Part shown: piece after piece, positions 1-9,113 of the stretch | Layout of the letters: every line of letters begins with the position of its first letter | Numbering within the stretch: the stretch's first letter is position 1 | Assembly: GCF_001427665.1 (NCBI RefSeq) | Contig: NZ_LMHC01000001.1 | Coordinates: 963,571-1,005,598, forward strand | From: Caulobacter sp. Root655 | GTDB lineage: Bacteria; Pseudomonadota; Alphaproteobacteria; Caulobacterales; Caulobacteraceae | Direction of reading: 5' to 3' | Length of the DNA: 42,028 nucleotides | Program-made: the position numbers and the translations under genes | Notes under the pieces: generated by a model | Told to the model about the DNA's origin: nothing | Databases searched by the model: none | What the model saw: the letters and a program-made list of their open reading frames with translations, nothing else

Positions 1-21
1 CCCTCCCCGCAAGGGGGAGGG
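1..21 (-). terminator. GC-rich hairpin after the TonB receptor gene
   Basis: CCCTCCCC at 1-8 pairs with GGGGAGGG at 14-21 around a short loop, 14 bases beyond the stop codon of the leftmost minus-strand gene. No T-run follows inside the window. It may be a transcription end or half of a CCTCCCC-type intergenic repeat cut by the window edge. Confidence 0.4.
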
Positions 22-35
22 AAAGCGCGTTTGGG

Positions 36-2267
36 CTAGAACCTCACCGCCAGCGAGACGCTGTAGTTGCGGTCGGGCTGGGTGTAGGCGTCCTTGACGG
101 TCGAGCTGTCGGCCAGGCCGCGCACGTCGCTCCACCAGGCATAGGTCTGGCCGGTGATGTTGAAGACGCCGCCGCGCAGGGTGACGCTGTCGGTCAGGTT
201 CCAGTAGGCGGTCAGGTCGAAGACCGTGAACGCCTTGGGCATCCAGCAATAGTCCGACGAGGTGGTCGCCGCGCCGGTCGCCGCGCACTTCACGCCGGCG
301 CGGCTGGCCGACTCGCGGGCCGAGTGGACGGCGCTGAGCTGGCCGCCGAACCGGCCGGCCGGGTCGCGGTAGCCGAGGCCGGCGACCAGCTTGACCGGAT
401 CGATAGAGGTCAGCGGCGTCTTCTTGCCGTCGGTTTCCGAATGGCCGCGGGCGTAGGACGCCGCGCCTTGCAGGGTGAAGCCCGCGCCCAGCTCGACGGC
501 GGCCCGTGCCTCGGCCCCGGTGATCTCGGCCTTGGCCAGGTTGATGTACTGGTAGACCGCCGGGTCGGTGGGGGTGAAGGTCCCGCGCACCTGCACCTGC
601 TCGATGAAGTCGTCGTACTTGCCGGTGAAGCCGGTGACGCTGGCGTTCCACCGGGCGCGGTTCAGGCGAACGCCCAGCTCGAAGGTCTCGCTGGTTTCGG
701 GCTTCAGGTCGGGGTTGGAGATCGACATGTAGTTGGACGCCAGGTTGGCGAAGCCGTTGTTGACCTGCGACGGGGAGGGGGCCTTGAAGCCGGCGGCGGC
801 GTTGGCGAAGACCGTCACCAGGTCGGTCGCCTTCCACACCACGCCCAGCTTCGGCGACAGGTGGGAGTCGCTCTGGCTGGCCGGGACATTGGCGGTGAAC
901 AGGGCGTCCCGCTTGGGCTCCAGCTTGTAGTAGTCGTAGCGAAGGGCCGGATAGAAGGTCACCGGGCCGATGGCGATCTCGTCCTGCGCATAGGCCCCGG
1001 CCAGGGTGTAGTCGGTGGTCGGGAAGGCCCGGGTGGGGAACACCTCGCCGGCCGGCGGGACCGTGCCGTCGCGGATACCCTCCTGGCGGGTGATCGAGGC
1101 GTCGCCGCCCCAGACGATCTTGTGGGTGACGCCACCGAAGGCCGCTTCGCTCTTCAGCTCCAGGGCCGCCCCGAACACCTCGTTGTCGAAGCTGGCGTCG
1201 CGGGTGCGGTCGACGGCGGTGTTGCGGTCTTCGGCCGAATACTGCCGGGTGGTGCTGTTCTGGTAATAGAGCGTGGTGGTCGCCGAGCGGATCAGGCCCT
1301 GGCCGCCGGTGAAGCGGTGGTCGAGGGTGACGCGGTCGCGCTTCATCCGGTCGAAGGCGGTCAGGCCCAGCACGCTGGTGGCGACCAGCGGCGGTTTGGC
1401 GATGGCGCTCAGCACCGTCCAGTCGACGTCGCGGTCGAGGTGGTCGTAGGTCAGGCGGAAGCGGTTCTGGTCGCTGAGATTATAGACCACCCGGGCCAGG
1501 ACGGCGTTGGAGCTGTTGTCCTCGGGGTTGGCGGTGGTGCGGTCGGTATTGGCCGAGTCGTTGGTCCCTGCCGTCTTCTGGCCCTCGCCGTCGCGGCGGG
1601 TATAGGCGACCAGGCCTTCCCAGCGGCCCTGCCGGCCGGCGGCGACCAGGCTTTCGGTCCAGCTCTCGTCGGCCGAGGCGTAGCCGGCCCGGGCCCGCAG
1701 GCTGAAGGCCTTGCCCGCCTTCAGCAGATCAGACGGGTCCTTGGTGAAGAAGTTGATCGAACCGGCCAGGCCGTCGCTGCCGTACAGGGCCGAGGCCGGG
1801 CCGCGCACGATCTCGACCGACTTCAGCAGGTCCAGGTCGACATAGTCGCCGCGCCCCATGTTCTGGGCCCCGAAGGCGTAGCCGTCCGGCACGCGCACGC
1901 CGTCCACCAGGATCAGCACGCGGTTGCCCTCCAGGCCGCGGATGTTGAAGCCGGCATTGCCGTCGCGGCCGGTCGAGGCGCCGGCGGCGGTGAAGCGGGC
2001 GGGCGCGCTGCGCACCGAGACGCCGGGCTCGAACCGCACCAGGTCCTTGATGTCCTTGACCAGCCCGTCCTCGATCTCCTCGCTGGAGATGACGCTGGCC
2101 GTCACCGGGGCGTCCTGCAGCTTCTTCTCCGAGCGGGTGGCGGTGACGGTCACCTTGTCGAGCTCGGCGACGGCGTCGGCCGAGGTTTCAGCCGCGAAAA
2201 CGGCCTGGGCGCAGAGCAGGGCGGTGGCCGAAGCGGCGGCGAAACAGACGAGTTTGGAACGAGACAT
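36..2267 (-). CDS. TonB-dependent outer-membrane receptor
   Basis: A 743-aa outer-membrane beta-barrel receptor for energised uptake of a scarce ligand, most likely a ferric siderophore, haem or another metal complex. The N-terminus is a signal peptide (MSRSK, a hydrophobic stretch, then AVFAAE). It is followed by a TonB-box-like DKVTVTATR, a plug domain (about residues 45-165, with NIRGLEGNRVLILVDGVR and RGPASALYGSDGLAGSI), and a long barrel ending in the C-terminal aromatic SLAVRF typical of BAM substrates. The start at MSRSK is preferred over an upstream in-frame start (2366) because the signal peptide begins there. The gene diverges from a DUF4198 gene across a Fur-box-like palindrome at 2379-2393, which suggests iron repression. 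The family is certain; the substrate is inferred only from the putative operator. Confidence 0.93.
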   Translation of the reverse strand: MSRSKLVCFAAASATALLCAQAVFAAETSADAVAELDKVTVTATRSEKKLQDAPVTASVISSEEIEDGLVKDIKDLVRFEPGVSVRSAPARFTAAGASTGRDGNAGFNIRGLEGNRVLILVDGVRVPDGYAFGAQNMGRGDYVDLDLLKSVEIVRGPASALYGSDGLAGSINFFTKDPSDLLKAGKAFSLRARAGYASADESWTESLVAAGRQGRWEGLVAYTRRDGEGQKTAGTNDSANTDRTTANPEDNSSNAVLARVVYNLSDQNRFRLTYDHLDRDVDWTVLSAIAKPPLVATSVLGLTAFDRMKRDRVTLDHRFTGGQGLIRSATTTLYYQNSTTRQYSAEDRNTAVDRTRDASFDNEVFGAALELKSEAAFGGVTHKIVWGGDASITRQEGIRDGTVPPAGEVFPTRAFPTTDYTLAGAYAQDEIAIGPVTFYPALRYDYYKLEPKRDALFTANVPASQSDSHLSPKLGVVWKATDLVTVFANAAAGFKAPSPSQVNNGFANLASNYMSISNPDLKPETSETFELGVRLNRARWNASVTGFTGKYDDFIEQVQVRGTFTPTDPAVYQYINLAKAEITGAEARAAVELGAGFTLQGAASYARGHSETDGKKTPLTSIDPVKLVAGLGYRDPAGRFGGQLSAVHSARESASRAGVKCAATGAATTSSDYCWMPKAFTVFDLTAYWNLTDSVTLRGGVFNITGQTYAWWSDVRGLADSSTVKDAYTQPDRNYSVSLAVRF

Positions 2268-2378
2268 TCTGGGGCCCCCAAACGCCGGCGTGAACGAGCG
2301 CCGGCATAAATGCGAACCATTCGCATCTTTCGGCGTCGAGCTACGGCCATCTCCCGCCTCGGTCAAGCTAAATGCAAT

Positions 2379-2393
2379 TGATTCTCAGAATCA
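2379..2393. promoter_or_regulatory. Candidate Fur box (15-bp perfect palindrome)
   Basis: TGATTCTCAGAATCA is a perfect 7-1-7 inverted repeat, the layout of the classical Fur motif TGATAAT-N-ATTATCA. It lies between the divergent TonB receptor (start 2267) and the DUF4198 gene (start 2445), and the local sequence is AT-richer than its surroundings. One site could repress both genes when iron is plentiful. The inference rests on motif and context only. Confidence 0.6.
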
Positions 2394-2444
2394 TGAGCAA
2401 TACACAGTGTGGCGACGCTTTCGCACCGACTCCTGGAGACCGCC

Positions 2445-3242
2445 ATGCGCCGCTCGATCCTTGCCGCCACCTTGCTGGCCGGCGTGACCCTCGCCGGGGC
2501 GGCCACCGCCCACTCGCCCTACCTGCTGCCCAGCGCCTTCGACGTCACCGACCGCAAGCTGGTGACCGTGCAGGGTTCGTTCACCGAAAGCTTCTTCAGC
2601 CCCGAGGTGGTGATGAAGTCCGACGCCTGGGCGGTGGTCGGTCCCGACGGCGTGCGTCGGCCGCTGACGGCGACCAACCTGCGCGAACTGGCCCTGGTCG
2701 AGGTCCCGACCGAGACGGCCGGCACCTATCGCGTCACCACCGGCCAACGCACCGGCCGCACCGCCAAGGCCGTGCTGGTCAAGGGCGAGTGGGAGTTCCT
2801 CGAGGACCCGACCAAGGCGCCGGCCGGGACGACCCCGGTGGACATGCAGAGCCTGACCCTGGCCGATGTCTATGTGACCCGCGGCGCGCCCAATGCCGCG
2901 GCCCTGGCGCCCATTGGCAAAGGTCTCGAATTCGTGGCCGTCACCCATCCCAGCAGCATCTTCACCGGCCAGGACGCCAGGTTCGTGGTGTTGTTCGACG
3001 GCAAGCCGGTGAAGGGCCAGGCCGTCACCCTGCACGCCGGCGACGACCGCTACGCCGAGACCAAGGCCCCGCCGGTCAATCTGGTCAGCGACGACCAGGG
3101 CCGCTTCACGGTCAAGGTCGAGCGCTCGGGCGTCTACCAGATCCAGGCCCGCTATCGGGTCGCGCCCCAAACCACCGGGGCGGCCACCAACGCGACCGGC
3201 CACAGCTACACCTACGCCCTGACCTTCGAATCCCTGCGCTAA
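2445..3242 (+). CDS. DUF4198 domain-containing periplasmic protein
   Basis: A 265-aa exported protein of the DUF4198 family (Co/Ni-transport-associated periplasmic proteins). A signal peptide (MRRSILAATLLAGVTLAGAATA, cleaved before HSPYLLPS) is followed by two beta-rich segments. The family-typical HSPYLLPS/A-F-D start and the C-terminal sandwich (LVSDDQGRFTVKVERSGVYQIQARY) are visible. The ATG at 2445 is chosen because GGAGA lies at 2435-2439; an in-frame start at 2409 has no such site and would precede the signal peptide. DUF4198 genes often accompany TonB receptors, and members are suspected of metal binding or handling; the exact role is unknown. It lies 11 bases ahead of the EF-hand gene, so the two are probably co-transcribed. 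Confidence 0.87.
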   Translation: MRRSILAATLLAGVTLAGAATAHSPYLLPSAFDVTDRKLVTVQGSFTESFFSPEVVMKSDAWAVVGPDGVRRPLTATNLRELALVEVPTETAGTYRVTTGQRTGRTAKAVLVKGEWEFLEDPTKAPAGTTPVDMQSLTLADVYVTRGAPNAAALAPIGKGLEFVAVTHPSSIFTGQDARFVVLFDGKPVKGQAVTLHAGDDRYAETKAPPVNLVSDDQGRFTVKVERSGVYQIQARYRVAPQTTGAATNATGHSYTYALTFESLR

Positions 3243-3253
3243 GGACCCGTCCC

Positions 3254-3715
3254 ATGAACATCAAGATCGCCCTCCTGGCCGCCGCCACGCTCTGTGTCGC
3301 CGCCCCCGCCTTCGCCGCCTCCCACGCCCGCGACACCTTCATCAAGGAGCAGGACACCGGCGGCGACGGCTCGGTCAGCAAGGAAGAGTTCAAGGCCGGC
3401 CGCGAAAAGCAGTTCGCCGGCATCGACGCCGACAGGAACGGCGCCCTGTCGCACGACGAATATGTCGGCGAGTTCACCGCCCGCCTGACCAAGCGCCTGG
3501 CCGCCTCGACCGACACGGCCGAGAAGAAGGAAGAGGAGCGCCAGCGCCAGACGCGTCAGGCCGAGGTGCGGTTCGGCGTGCTCGACACCGACAAGAGCGG
3601 CGGCATCACCCCGGCCGAGTTCGAATACTCCGGCTGGCGGATGTTCGTGACCCACGACACCAACAAGGACGGCGCGGTGTCGGCGGCGGATCCGGTGACG
3701 GAAGAGCAGGACTAG
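3254..3715 (+). CDS. Secreted EF-hand calcium-binding protein
   Basis: A 153-aa exported protein with a signal peptide (MNIKIALLAAATLCVAAPAFAA) and four EF-hand loops: DTGGDGSVSKEE, DADRNGALSHDE, DTDKSGGITPAE and the C-terminal DTNKDGAVSAAD. The first three end in Glu at loop position 12, the usual bidentate Ca2+ ligand; the last has Asp. An AAGGA site at 3241-3245 precedes the ATG by 8 bases. It lies directly behind the DUF4198 gene and probably shares its promoter and possible Fur control. The protein probably binds calcium or another divalent cation in the periplasm. Its target is unknown, and coupling to the TonB system is inferred from position. Confidence 0.88.
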   Translation: MNIKIALLAAATLCVAAPAFAASHARDTFIKEQDTGGDGSVSKEEFKAGREKQFAGIDADRNGALSHDEYVGEFTARLTKRLAASTDTAEKKEEERQRQTRQAEVRFGVLDTDKSGGITPAEFEYSGWRMFVTHDTNKDGAVSAADPVTEEQD

Positions 3716-3728
3716 CTACCCCAAAACA

Positions 3729-3855
3729 CCGCTCATCCCGGCGAACGCCGGGACCCAGATGGAATGGCTTTGAGGCTGACGCCAAGGACTCTGAGCCCTT
3801 CCAATCATCCACACCGCTATGGGATCTGGGTCCCGGCGTTCGCCGGGATGAGCGG
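3729..3855. repeat. 127-bp two-armed REP-like element, copy 1
   Basis: 32-bp arms at 3729-3760 and 3824-3855 are exact reverse complements, each starting or ending with CCGCTCATCCCGG. The 63-bp middle is also conserved in a second 127-bp copy at 37887-38013. Single arms occur at 33160-33191 and 38070-38101. The transcript could fold into a long hairpin between the EF-hand gene and the SRPBCC gene. Confidence 0.85.
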
Positions 3856-3928
3856 GTTTATTGGGCAACTTAAGGGTTGCTTATCTGATCCTGCGGAGTC
3901 ACAAACAGGCAACCAGGAGGTTGCCATC

Positions 3929-4375
3929 ATGTCCGATCGCATCGAAAAGACCATCGACCTGCGCGCGCCCATCGAGCGCGTCTGGCGCGCCATCACCGAC
4001 TTCAACGAATTTGGCCAATGGTTCCGCGTCAAGCTGGACGGGCCGTTCGTCGCCGGCCAGCCGTCGACCGGCCACATCACCTATCCCGGCTACGAGCACC
4101 TGGCCTGGCAGGCCCAGGTGGTGACCATGGACCATCCGAGACTGTTCTCGTTCACCTGGCATCCCTACGGTGTCGATCCCGACATCGACTATTCCAAGGA
4201 GGAACCGACCCTGGTCGAGTTCAAGCTCGAGCCGATCGCCACCGGCACGCGCCTGGTCGTGGTCGAGTCCGGCTTCGACAAGGTGCCCGCCTATCGCCGC
4301 GAGGAAGCCTTCCGGATGAACGACGGGGGCTGGGCCGAGCAGATCAAGAACATCCAGGCCCATGTTGAATCCTGA
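3929..4375 (+). CDS. SRPBCC family protein (AHSA1/START-like)
   Basis: A 148-aa protein of the SRPBCC/AHSA1 superfamily, a helix-grip fold with a hydrophobic ligand pocket. The family-typical opening IEKTIDLRAPIERVWRAITD and the region FSFTWHPYGVD...EPTLVEFKLEP are present, and a C-terminal helix ends in IKNIQAHVES. AGGAGG at 3915-3920 fixes the ATG at 3929. Its last 14 bases overlap the ArsR gene. This SRPBCC-ArsR pairing recurs in bacteria, where the regulator is thought to control its partner. Small-molecule binding is a family expectation; the ligand is unknown. Confidence 0.9.
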   Translation: MSDRIEKTIDLRAPIERVWRAITDFNEFGQWFRVKLDGPFVAGQPSTGHITYPGYEHLAWQAQVVTMDHPRLFSFTWHPYGVDPDIDYSKEEPTLVEFKLEPIATGTRLVVVESGFDKVPAYRREEAFRMNDGGWAEQIKNIQAHVES

Positions 4376-4715
4376 CGTCGGCAAATCTGGCGCGGGGTGG
4401 GCCGACCCCGCGCCGATCTTCGCGGCCCTGGGCGACCGCACGCGCCTGTCGCTGCTGATGAAACTCAGCGACGGCGATGCGCGGTCGATCGCCAAACTGT
4501 CGACCGACACCCTGCTGACCCGCCAGGCCATCACCAAGCACCTGCGCGTGCTGGAAGGCGCCGGCCTGGTGGCCAGCCTGCGGGTCGGCCGCGAAAGCCG
4601 CTTCGCCGCCCGCCGCGAGACGATCGACGAAGCGCGCGCCTATCTCGACCGGGTGTCGGGCCACTGGGACGACGCCCTGGCGCGCCTGAAGACCTTCGTG
4701 GAGCCGGCGGGCTAG
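4362..4715 (+). CDS. ArsR-family winged-helix transcriptional regulator
   Basis: A 117-aa ArsR/SmtB-type repressor. The core PIFAALGDRTRLSLLMKLSDG is followed by the recognition helix LTRQAITKHLRVLEGAGLV and the wing SLRVGRESRFAAR. No cysteine metal-binding motif is present, so it is more like the ArsR proteins paired with SRPBCC genes than a metal sensor. It begins inside the last codons of the SRPBCC gene, implying translational coupling and a shared promoter, so it probably autoregulates the pair. Its stop converges with, and overlaps by four bases (CTAG), the stop of the molybdenum hydroxylase gene. Confidence 0.9.
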   Translation: MLNPDVGKSGAGWADPAPIFAALGDRTRLSLLMKLSDGDARSIAKLSTDTLLTRQAITKHLRVLEGAGLVASLRVGRESRFAARRETIDEARAYLDRVSGHWDDALARLKTFVEPAG

Positions 4716-7027
4716 GCCGGCTTGCCCGCCGCCAGGGCCAGGCGCACCGCCTCGGGCGTGATCGGGATGTGGCGCAGACGGACGCCGACGGCGTTGAAGA
4801 TGGCGTTGGCGATGGCCGGAGCGACCACTGTCGTGGCCGGCTCGCCCAGGCCGACCGGGACCTGCGTGCTGTCGACGAACTGGATGTCGAGCTCCGGCGT
4901 GTCGGCGATGCGCAGCGGCGTGTAGGTGTCGAGGTTGACGTCCTTGACCTGGCCGTTCTCGAACGCCGTGCCCTCGTGCAGGGCCATGCTCAGGCCCCAC
5001 AGCGCGGCGCCCTCGGTCTGGGCCCGGGCCCCGTCGGGGTCGACGATCGTGCCGGCGTCGGTCATCATCGTCAGCTTCTGGACCGTGACCACGCCGGTGG
5101 CGCGGTCGACGTGGACGCGGGCGGCGCAGGCCACCCAGGTGGGCATGTCGCGCTCCTGGCCGAAGCTGGTGGCCAGGCCCAGGCCGGTGTCCTTGGGCAG
5201 GGATTGGCCCCAGCCGGCGGCCTGGGCGGCGCGGCGCACGACCTCGGCCTGGCGCTTGGCCCCGCCGACGGTGCTGGCGTCGCTACCGGCGTTGGCGCCC
5301 GCGCCGGTCAGCAGCTTCAGGCGCAGGGCCACCGGGTCGGTCTTCAGGTGGTGGGCGGCCTCGTCGATGAAGCTTTCCAGCGCCCAGTTGGTCCAGCCCG
5401 GACCGACCGAGCGCAGCCAGCCGGGCCGGAACGTGCTGTTGGCCAGGTCGTTGTTGATCGCCCGGACCTTGTGGGCCCCGACCTCGTACCAGTGGTCGGC
5501 GCCGGAGATGGCGAAGGGGTCGTAGGCCACGCCGTTCTTGCCCTTGGGCATCAGGGCCGGGGCGTTGGCCAGGGTCGGCCAGCCGGCGGCGGCGTGGTGC
5601 TCCATGGCGGTGATCGCGCCGGCCCCGTCGAAGGCCATGCGCAGGGTCTGGACCGAGGGCGAGCGGACGGAGTCGAAGCGGACGTCGTCCTCGCGGGTCA
5701 GCACCATCTTCACCGGCTTGCCCAGGGCCTTGGCCGCCAGGGCGGCGGGCACGGCGTAGTCGCCGTTCAACCGGCGACCGAAACCGCCGCCCAGCATGTA
5801 GGTGCGCATGACGATGCCGGTCTCGGCCCGGCCCAGGGCCTTGGCCAGGGTCGGCAGGATCAGGCTCTGCCACTGGTTGCCGGTGTGAATCTCCATCACC
5901 CCGTCCTTCTCGAAGGCCAGGGCGTTCAGCGGCTCGAGCTGGAAATGCAGGACGGTGGCGGCGGTGTAGGTCTGTTCCAGCACCGACTTGGCGGCCTTGA
6001 AGGCCGGGGCCGGGTCAGCGGTCTTGGTGTCGAGCAGGGCGCCGCCGTCGGCCTTGGCGATCAGGGCGGCGGCATGGTCCTGCAGACCCTTTTCCGAGAC
6101 GTCCGCGCCCGGGCCGGCGGCCCATTTGACCTTGACCAGGTCGGCGGCGCGAATGGCGGCGGGATAGCTTTCGGCGATCACCATCACCCAGCCGGGCACG
6201 GTGTCGGACGGGTCGTCCAGCGTCAGGCAGCGCAGGTAGCCCTTGACCTTCCTGGCCGCGCCGTCGTCGACCGACAGCACCTTCGACCCCTGGCGGGTGG
6301 GCGGCAGCTTGGGCCGCGCGAACACCATGCCCGGGACCTTGGCGTCGATGCCGTAGATCGCCGTGCCATTGGTCTTGGCGGCGATGTCCAGGGCCTTGCC
6401 CGGCTTGCCGATCAGCTTGCGGTCGGCCGCCGGCTTGATCGGCAGCTTGGCCAGCTCCTCGGGCGTGAACTGGCGGGCGACGCCGCCGCGCTTGACGATG
6501 TCGCCATACGAGATCGACCGGCCGCCGACATGCACCATGCCGTCCCGGGCCGCGCCGCCGGCCGGCGACACGTTCAGCAGCTTGGCCCCGGCCTCGACCA
6601 GGGCGATCCGTCCAGCCGCGCCGGCCTGGCTGAAGATCGGGAAGGTCTGCCACACCGACCAACTGCCGCCGGTGACCATCAGGCCCCATTTGGGATCGGT
6701 GTCGACGTGGACGATGCGCACCTTGTCCCAGGCGACCTCCAGCTCGTCGGCCAGGATACGGGCCAGGGCGGCGCCGATGTGCTGGCCCATCTCGGCGCGT
6801 ATGATGTTGACCGTGACGATCCCGTCGCCGTCGATGGCGAACCACAGGGTCGGCTCGAACTGGGGGCCGGTCTTGGCCATGGGCGCGCCGCCGGGCGCGG
6901 CGGGGTCCATCGCCGCCTCGACCAGGGCCGAGAAGCCGAAGGCCAGGCCCGCGCCGGTCGAGGCGACCAGGAAATTACGACGCGACAGGAAGCTTCCCTG
7001 TTCGCCCTTGGGCGGCAGCCGGCTCAC
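4712..7027 (-). CDS. Xanthine dehydrogenase-family molybdopterin-binding subunit (IorB-like)
   Basis: A 771-aa large subunit of a molybdenum hydroxylase, resembling isoquinoline 1-oxidoreductase beta (IorB) and periplasmic aldehyde oxidoreductases that oxidise N-heterocycles or aldehydes. A twin-arginine motif SRRNFL at residues 15-20 plus a hydrophobic stretch indicates Tat export. GGGFGRR near residues 412-418 contacts the cofactor in the family. The GLGEPATT motif near the end contains the catalytic Glu (about 729). The GTG start at 7027 overlaps the stop of the FeS subunit as GTGA, so the two are translationally coupled. It is the third gene of a cytochrome c-FeS-Mo operon. The substrate cannot be told from the sequence. 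Confidence 0.92.
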   Translation of the reverse strand: MSRLPPKGEQGSFLSRRNFLVASTGAGLAFGFSALVEAAMDPAAPGGAPMAKTGPQFEPTLWFAIDGDGIVTVNIIRAEMGQHIGAALARILADELEVAWDKVRIVHVDTDPKWGLMVTGGSWSVWQTFPIFSQAGAAGRIALVEAGAKLLNVSPAGGAARDGMVHVGGRSISYGDIVKRGGVARQFTPEELAKLPIKPAADRKLIGKPGKALDIAAKTNGTAIYGIDAKVPGMVFARPKLPPTRQGSKVLSVDDGAARKVKGYLRCLTLDDPSDTVPGWVMVIAESYPAAIRAADLVKVKWAAGPGADVSEKGLQDHAAALIAKADGGALLDTKTADPAPAFKAAKSVLEQTYTAATVLHFQLEPLNALAFEKDGVMEIHTGNQWQSLILPTLAKALGRAETGIVMRTYMLGGGFGRRLNGDYAVPAALAAKALGKPVKMVLTREDDVRFDSVRSPSVQTLRMAFDGAGAITAMEHHAAAGWPTLANAPALMPKGKNGVAYDPFAISGADHWYEVGAHKVRAINNDLANSTFRPGWLRSVGPGWTNWALESFIDEAAHHLKTDPVALRLKLLTGAGANAGSDASTVGGAKRQAEVVRRAAQAAGWGQSLPKDTGLGLATSFGQERDMPTWVACAARVHVDRATGVVTVQKLTMMTDAGTIVDPDGARAQTEGAALWGLSMALHEGTAFENGQVKDVNLDTYTPLRIADTPELDIQFVDSTQVPVGLGEPATTVVAPAIANAIFNAVGVRLRHIPITPEAVRLALAAGKPA

Positions 7028-7512
7028 GACTTGCCTCCCGACGTGCTGAGCGCTTGGCCGCCCATCGCCGCGGCCGCCTGCTTGATGGCCGCCCGGATGC
7101 GGACATAGGTCATGCAGCGGCAGAGGTTGCCGCTCATCGTCGCGTCGATGTCCTGGTCGGTGGGGGCGGGGAAGTCCTTGAGCATCGCCGCCGCCTGCAT
7201 GATCTGGCCCGACTGGCAGTAGCCGCACTGCGGCGTCTGCAGGTCCAGCCAGGCCTGCTGCACCGGATGCTGGCCGGCCGGGTCCAGGCCCTCGATCGTC
7301 GTCACCTCGGCCCCGTCGACCGCGCCGAGCGGGGTGATGCAGGACCGTGTCGCCCGGCCGCCGACATGGACCGTGCAGGCCCCGCACATCCCGATGCCGC
7401 ACCCGAACTTGGTGCCGGTCAGGCCGATGTCGTCGCGGATCACCCACAGCAGGGGCGTATCCTCGTCGGCGTCGATGGAGACCGCGCGACCGTTGATCGT
7501 GAACTGGGTCAT
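7024..7512 (-). CDS. (2Fe-2S)-binding subunit of molybdenum hydroxylase (IorA-like)
   Basis: A 162-aa iron-sulphur subunit carrying electrons from the molybdenum site. The N-terminal plant-type ferredoxin domain holds Cys38, Cys43, Cys46 and Cys58 ([17 protein letters not shown]). The C-terminal helical domain holds Cys96/Cys99 (QCGYCQSGQ) and Cys131/Cys133 (NLCRCMTY) for the second cluster. It has no signal peptide, so it would be exported together with the Tat-bearing large subunit, as in known periplasmic relatives. It lies 7 bases after the cytochrome gene and overlaps the large-subunit gene by four bases. Length is normal for the family and all eight cluster cysteines are intact. Confidence 0.94.
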   Translation of the reverse strand: MTQFTINGRAVSIDADEDTPLLWVIRDDIGLTGTKFGCGIGMCGACTVHVGGRATRSCITPLGAVDGAEVTTIEGLDPAGQHPVQQAWLDLQTPQCGYCQSGQIMQAAAMLKDFPAPTDQDIDATMSGNLCRCMTYVRIRAAIKQAAAAMGGQALSTSGGKS

Positions 7513-7519
7513 GGCTGGG

Positions 7520-8809
7520 TCACTTTCCCTGCGCGCGGATCGCCGCGACCTTCTTTTCCAGGTTCGGCCAGGCGGGCTTGTCGGTGCGGGTGGCGCGCAG
7601 ATAGGTCGCCAGCCGCGCGATGTCGGCGTCGCTGAGGCGGTCGAAGGCGGGCATCACCACGCCCGGCGCGCCCTCCCTGGCCCCGACGCCATGCAGCACG
7701 ACGCGGACCAGGTTGGTCGGGTCGTCGAGGTTGACCGCGCTGTTCAGGGCCAGGTCCGGCCGCAGCGGGGCGGGCTGGCCGGCTCCGTTATAGTGGCAGG
7801 ACGCACAGGCGGCGGTGTAGAGCCGGGCGGACGGGTCGGTCTGCGGCCCGACGTTCAGGCGATCGGCCGCCGCCGCCCGTTGCAGGGCCGGGGCGAGGCT
7901 GGCGGCCCGGCCGGCCGCGCCGTCGGTGTCGGCGAAATAGACCGCCAGGGCCCGGATGTCGGCGTCCGGCAGCTTGGCCAGGCCGTCATGGACCACCGGC
8001 GCCATCGGGCCGGCGGCGACACCGTGATAGTGGCTGACGCCGGTGCGCAGATAGGCCACCAGCTCGGCCCGGTCCCACGGGGCCGGCGAGGGGTTGGCGG
8101 CGGTCAGGGCCGGAGCGATCCAGTTGTCGATCGCCGCCCCGGCGAAGGCCTTGTCGCGCTTCTCGGCCCCCAGGGCGCCGCGCGGCGTGTGGCACGCGCC
8201 GCAGTGGCTGACGCCCTGGGCCAGATAGGCCCCGCGGTTCCACTCGGCGCTCCTGGCCGCGTCCGGCTCGAAGCGGCCCGGCCGGAAATACAGCAGCTTC
8301 CAGCCGGCCTGCAGCGCCCGGATGTTGAGCGGGAAGGCAATGCCGTTGCGCCTGTCGGGGGCGACGACCGCCGGCCGGGTCATCATATAGGCGTAGAGGG
8401 CCGAGACGTCGGCGTCGGTCAGCTTGGTGAAGTGGTCATAGGGGAAGGCCGGCAGCAGGTGCGAACCGTCGCGGGCCACGCCCTGGTGCATCGCCCGCCG
8501 GAACGCGGCCTCCGACCAGGTCCCGATGCCGGTCTTGGCGTCGGGGGTGATGTTGGTCGAGTAGATCGTCCCGAAGCCGGTCTGCATCGGATAGCCGCCG
8601 GCGAACGGCTGGCCGCCCTTGGCGGTGTGGCAGGTCGAGCAGTAGCCGGCCCCGGCCAGGACCTCGCCGCGCGCCACCAGCGCCGGCGAGAAGCCGGAGG
8701 CGGCCGGTGGGGTGATCTTTCCGATGGAGGGGCGCCAGGCGAAGGCGGCGAAACCGACCATCGCCACGACCACCGCCGCGAGCAATCCGACGAGGAGACG
8801 TTTCAACAC
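7520..8809 (-). CDS. Tri-haem cytochrome c (membrane-anchored electron acceptor)
   Basis: A 429-aa c-type cytochrome with three CxxCH haem sites: CSTCH (Cys57-His61), CGACH (Cys203-His207) and CASCH (Cys335-His339). This is the layout of the alcohol dehydrogenase cytochrome subunit, which anchors a periplasmic dehydrogenase and passes electrons to the respiratory chain. One N-terminal hydrophobic helix ([20 protein letters not shown]) serves as signal-anchor. The GTG at 8809 is preferred since GGGAG lies 7 bases upstream; an in-frame start at 8854 lacks such a site. It is first in the operon ahead of the FeS and Mo subunits, so it is the likely electron acceptor of that hydroxylase. Confidence 0.92.
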   Translation of the reverse strand: MLKRLLVGLLAAVVVAMVGFAAFAWRPSIGKITPPAASGFSPALVARGEVLAGAGYCSTCHTAKGGQPFAGGYPMQTGFGTIYSTNITPDAKTGIGTWSEAAFRRAMHQGVARDGSHLLPAFPYDHFTKLTDADVSALYAYMMTRPAVVAPDRRNGIAFPLNIRALQAGWKLLYFRPGRFEPDAARSAEWNRGAYLAQGVSHCGACHTPRGALGAEKRDKAFAGAAIDNWIAPALTAANPSPAPWDRAELVAYLRTGVSHYHGVAAGPMAPVVHDGLAKLPDADIRALAVYFADTDGAAGRAASLAPALQRAAAADRLNVGPQTDPSARLYTAACASCHYNGAGQPAPLRPDLALNSAVNLDDPTNLVRVVLHGVGAREGAPGVVMPAFDRLSDADIARLATYLRATRTDKPAWPNLEKKVAAIRAQGK

Positions 8810-8976
8810 GGCGCCACTCCCGGCGGTCCCGCGTGACGGCTGGCGCGTCAGCAACAGGGCCAGATGCTCATGAGCTTGAGATCAAAACCGGGGTGGCGCA
8901 AGGCTGGCGGGCGACTTGCGAGTCGATAGCGTCTGGGGTGGCCGGGCGCGTTCTGTCGCCTTCGGCGAGCGCCCTG

Positions 8977-9077
8977 CGTCCTTCGAGGCTTCGCTACGCT
9001 ACGCACCTCAGGATGAGGAGTGTTGTTGCTGAATTCCTCATCCTGAGGCGCCCTCCAGAGGAGGGCCTCGAAGGACG
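8977..9077. repeat. Nested inverted repeat (CCTTCGAGG / CCTCAGGATGAGG type)
   Basis: Outer arms CGTCCTTCGAGGC (8977-8989) and GCCTCGAAGGACG (9065-9077), and inner arms CCTCAGGATGAGGA (9006-9019) and TCCTCATCCTGAGG (9035-9048), are exact reverse complements. The element sits in the 8810-9113 gap between the divergent cytochrome operon promoter region and the 3' end of rnk. I see no gene in that gap. Confidence 0.8.
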
Positions 9078-9113
9078 TACCGCGCTTCCCGATCTCAACG
9101 GTCCGGACCTGTT

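Noticed and set aside
324..2309. Very long plus-strand open frame opposite the TonB receptor
   Set aside because: It is glycine/valine/arginine-rich with no domain, the usual mirror of a G/C-biased gene; the minus-strand frame has clear family motifs.
3870..3884. TTAA-N7-TTAT as a CtrA box before the SRPBCC gene
   Set aside because: One mismatch in the conserved half and no contextual support.
4397..7108. Long plus-strand open frame opposite the molybdenum hydroxylase
   Set aside because: Antisense shadow with repetitive GQGR-type composition; the minus strand encodes a recognised enzyme with cofactor motifs.
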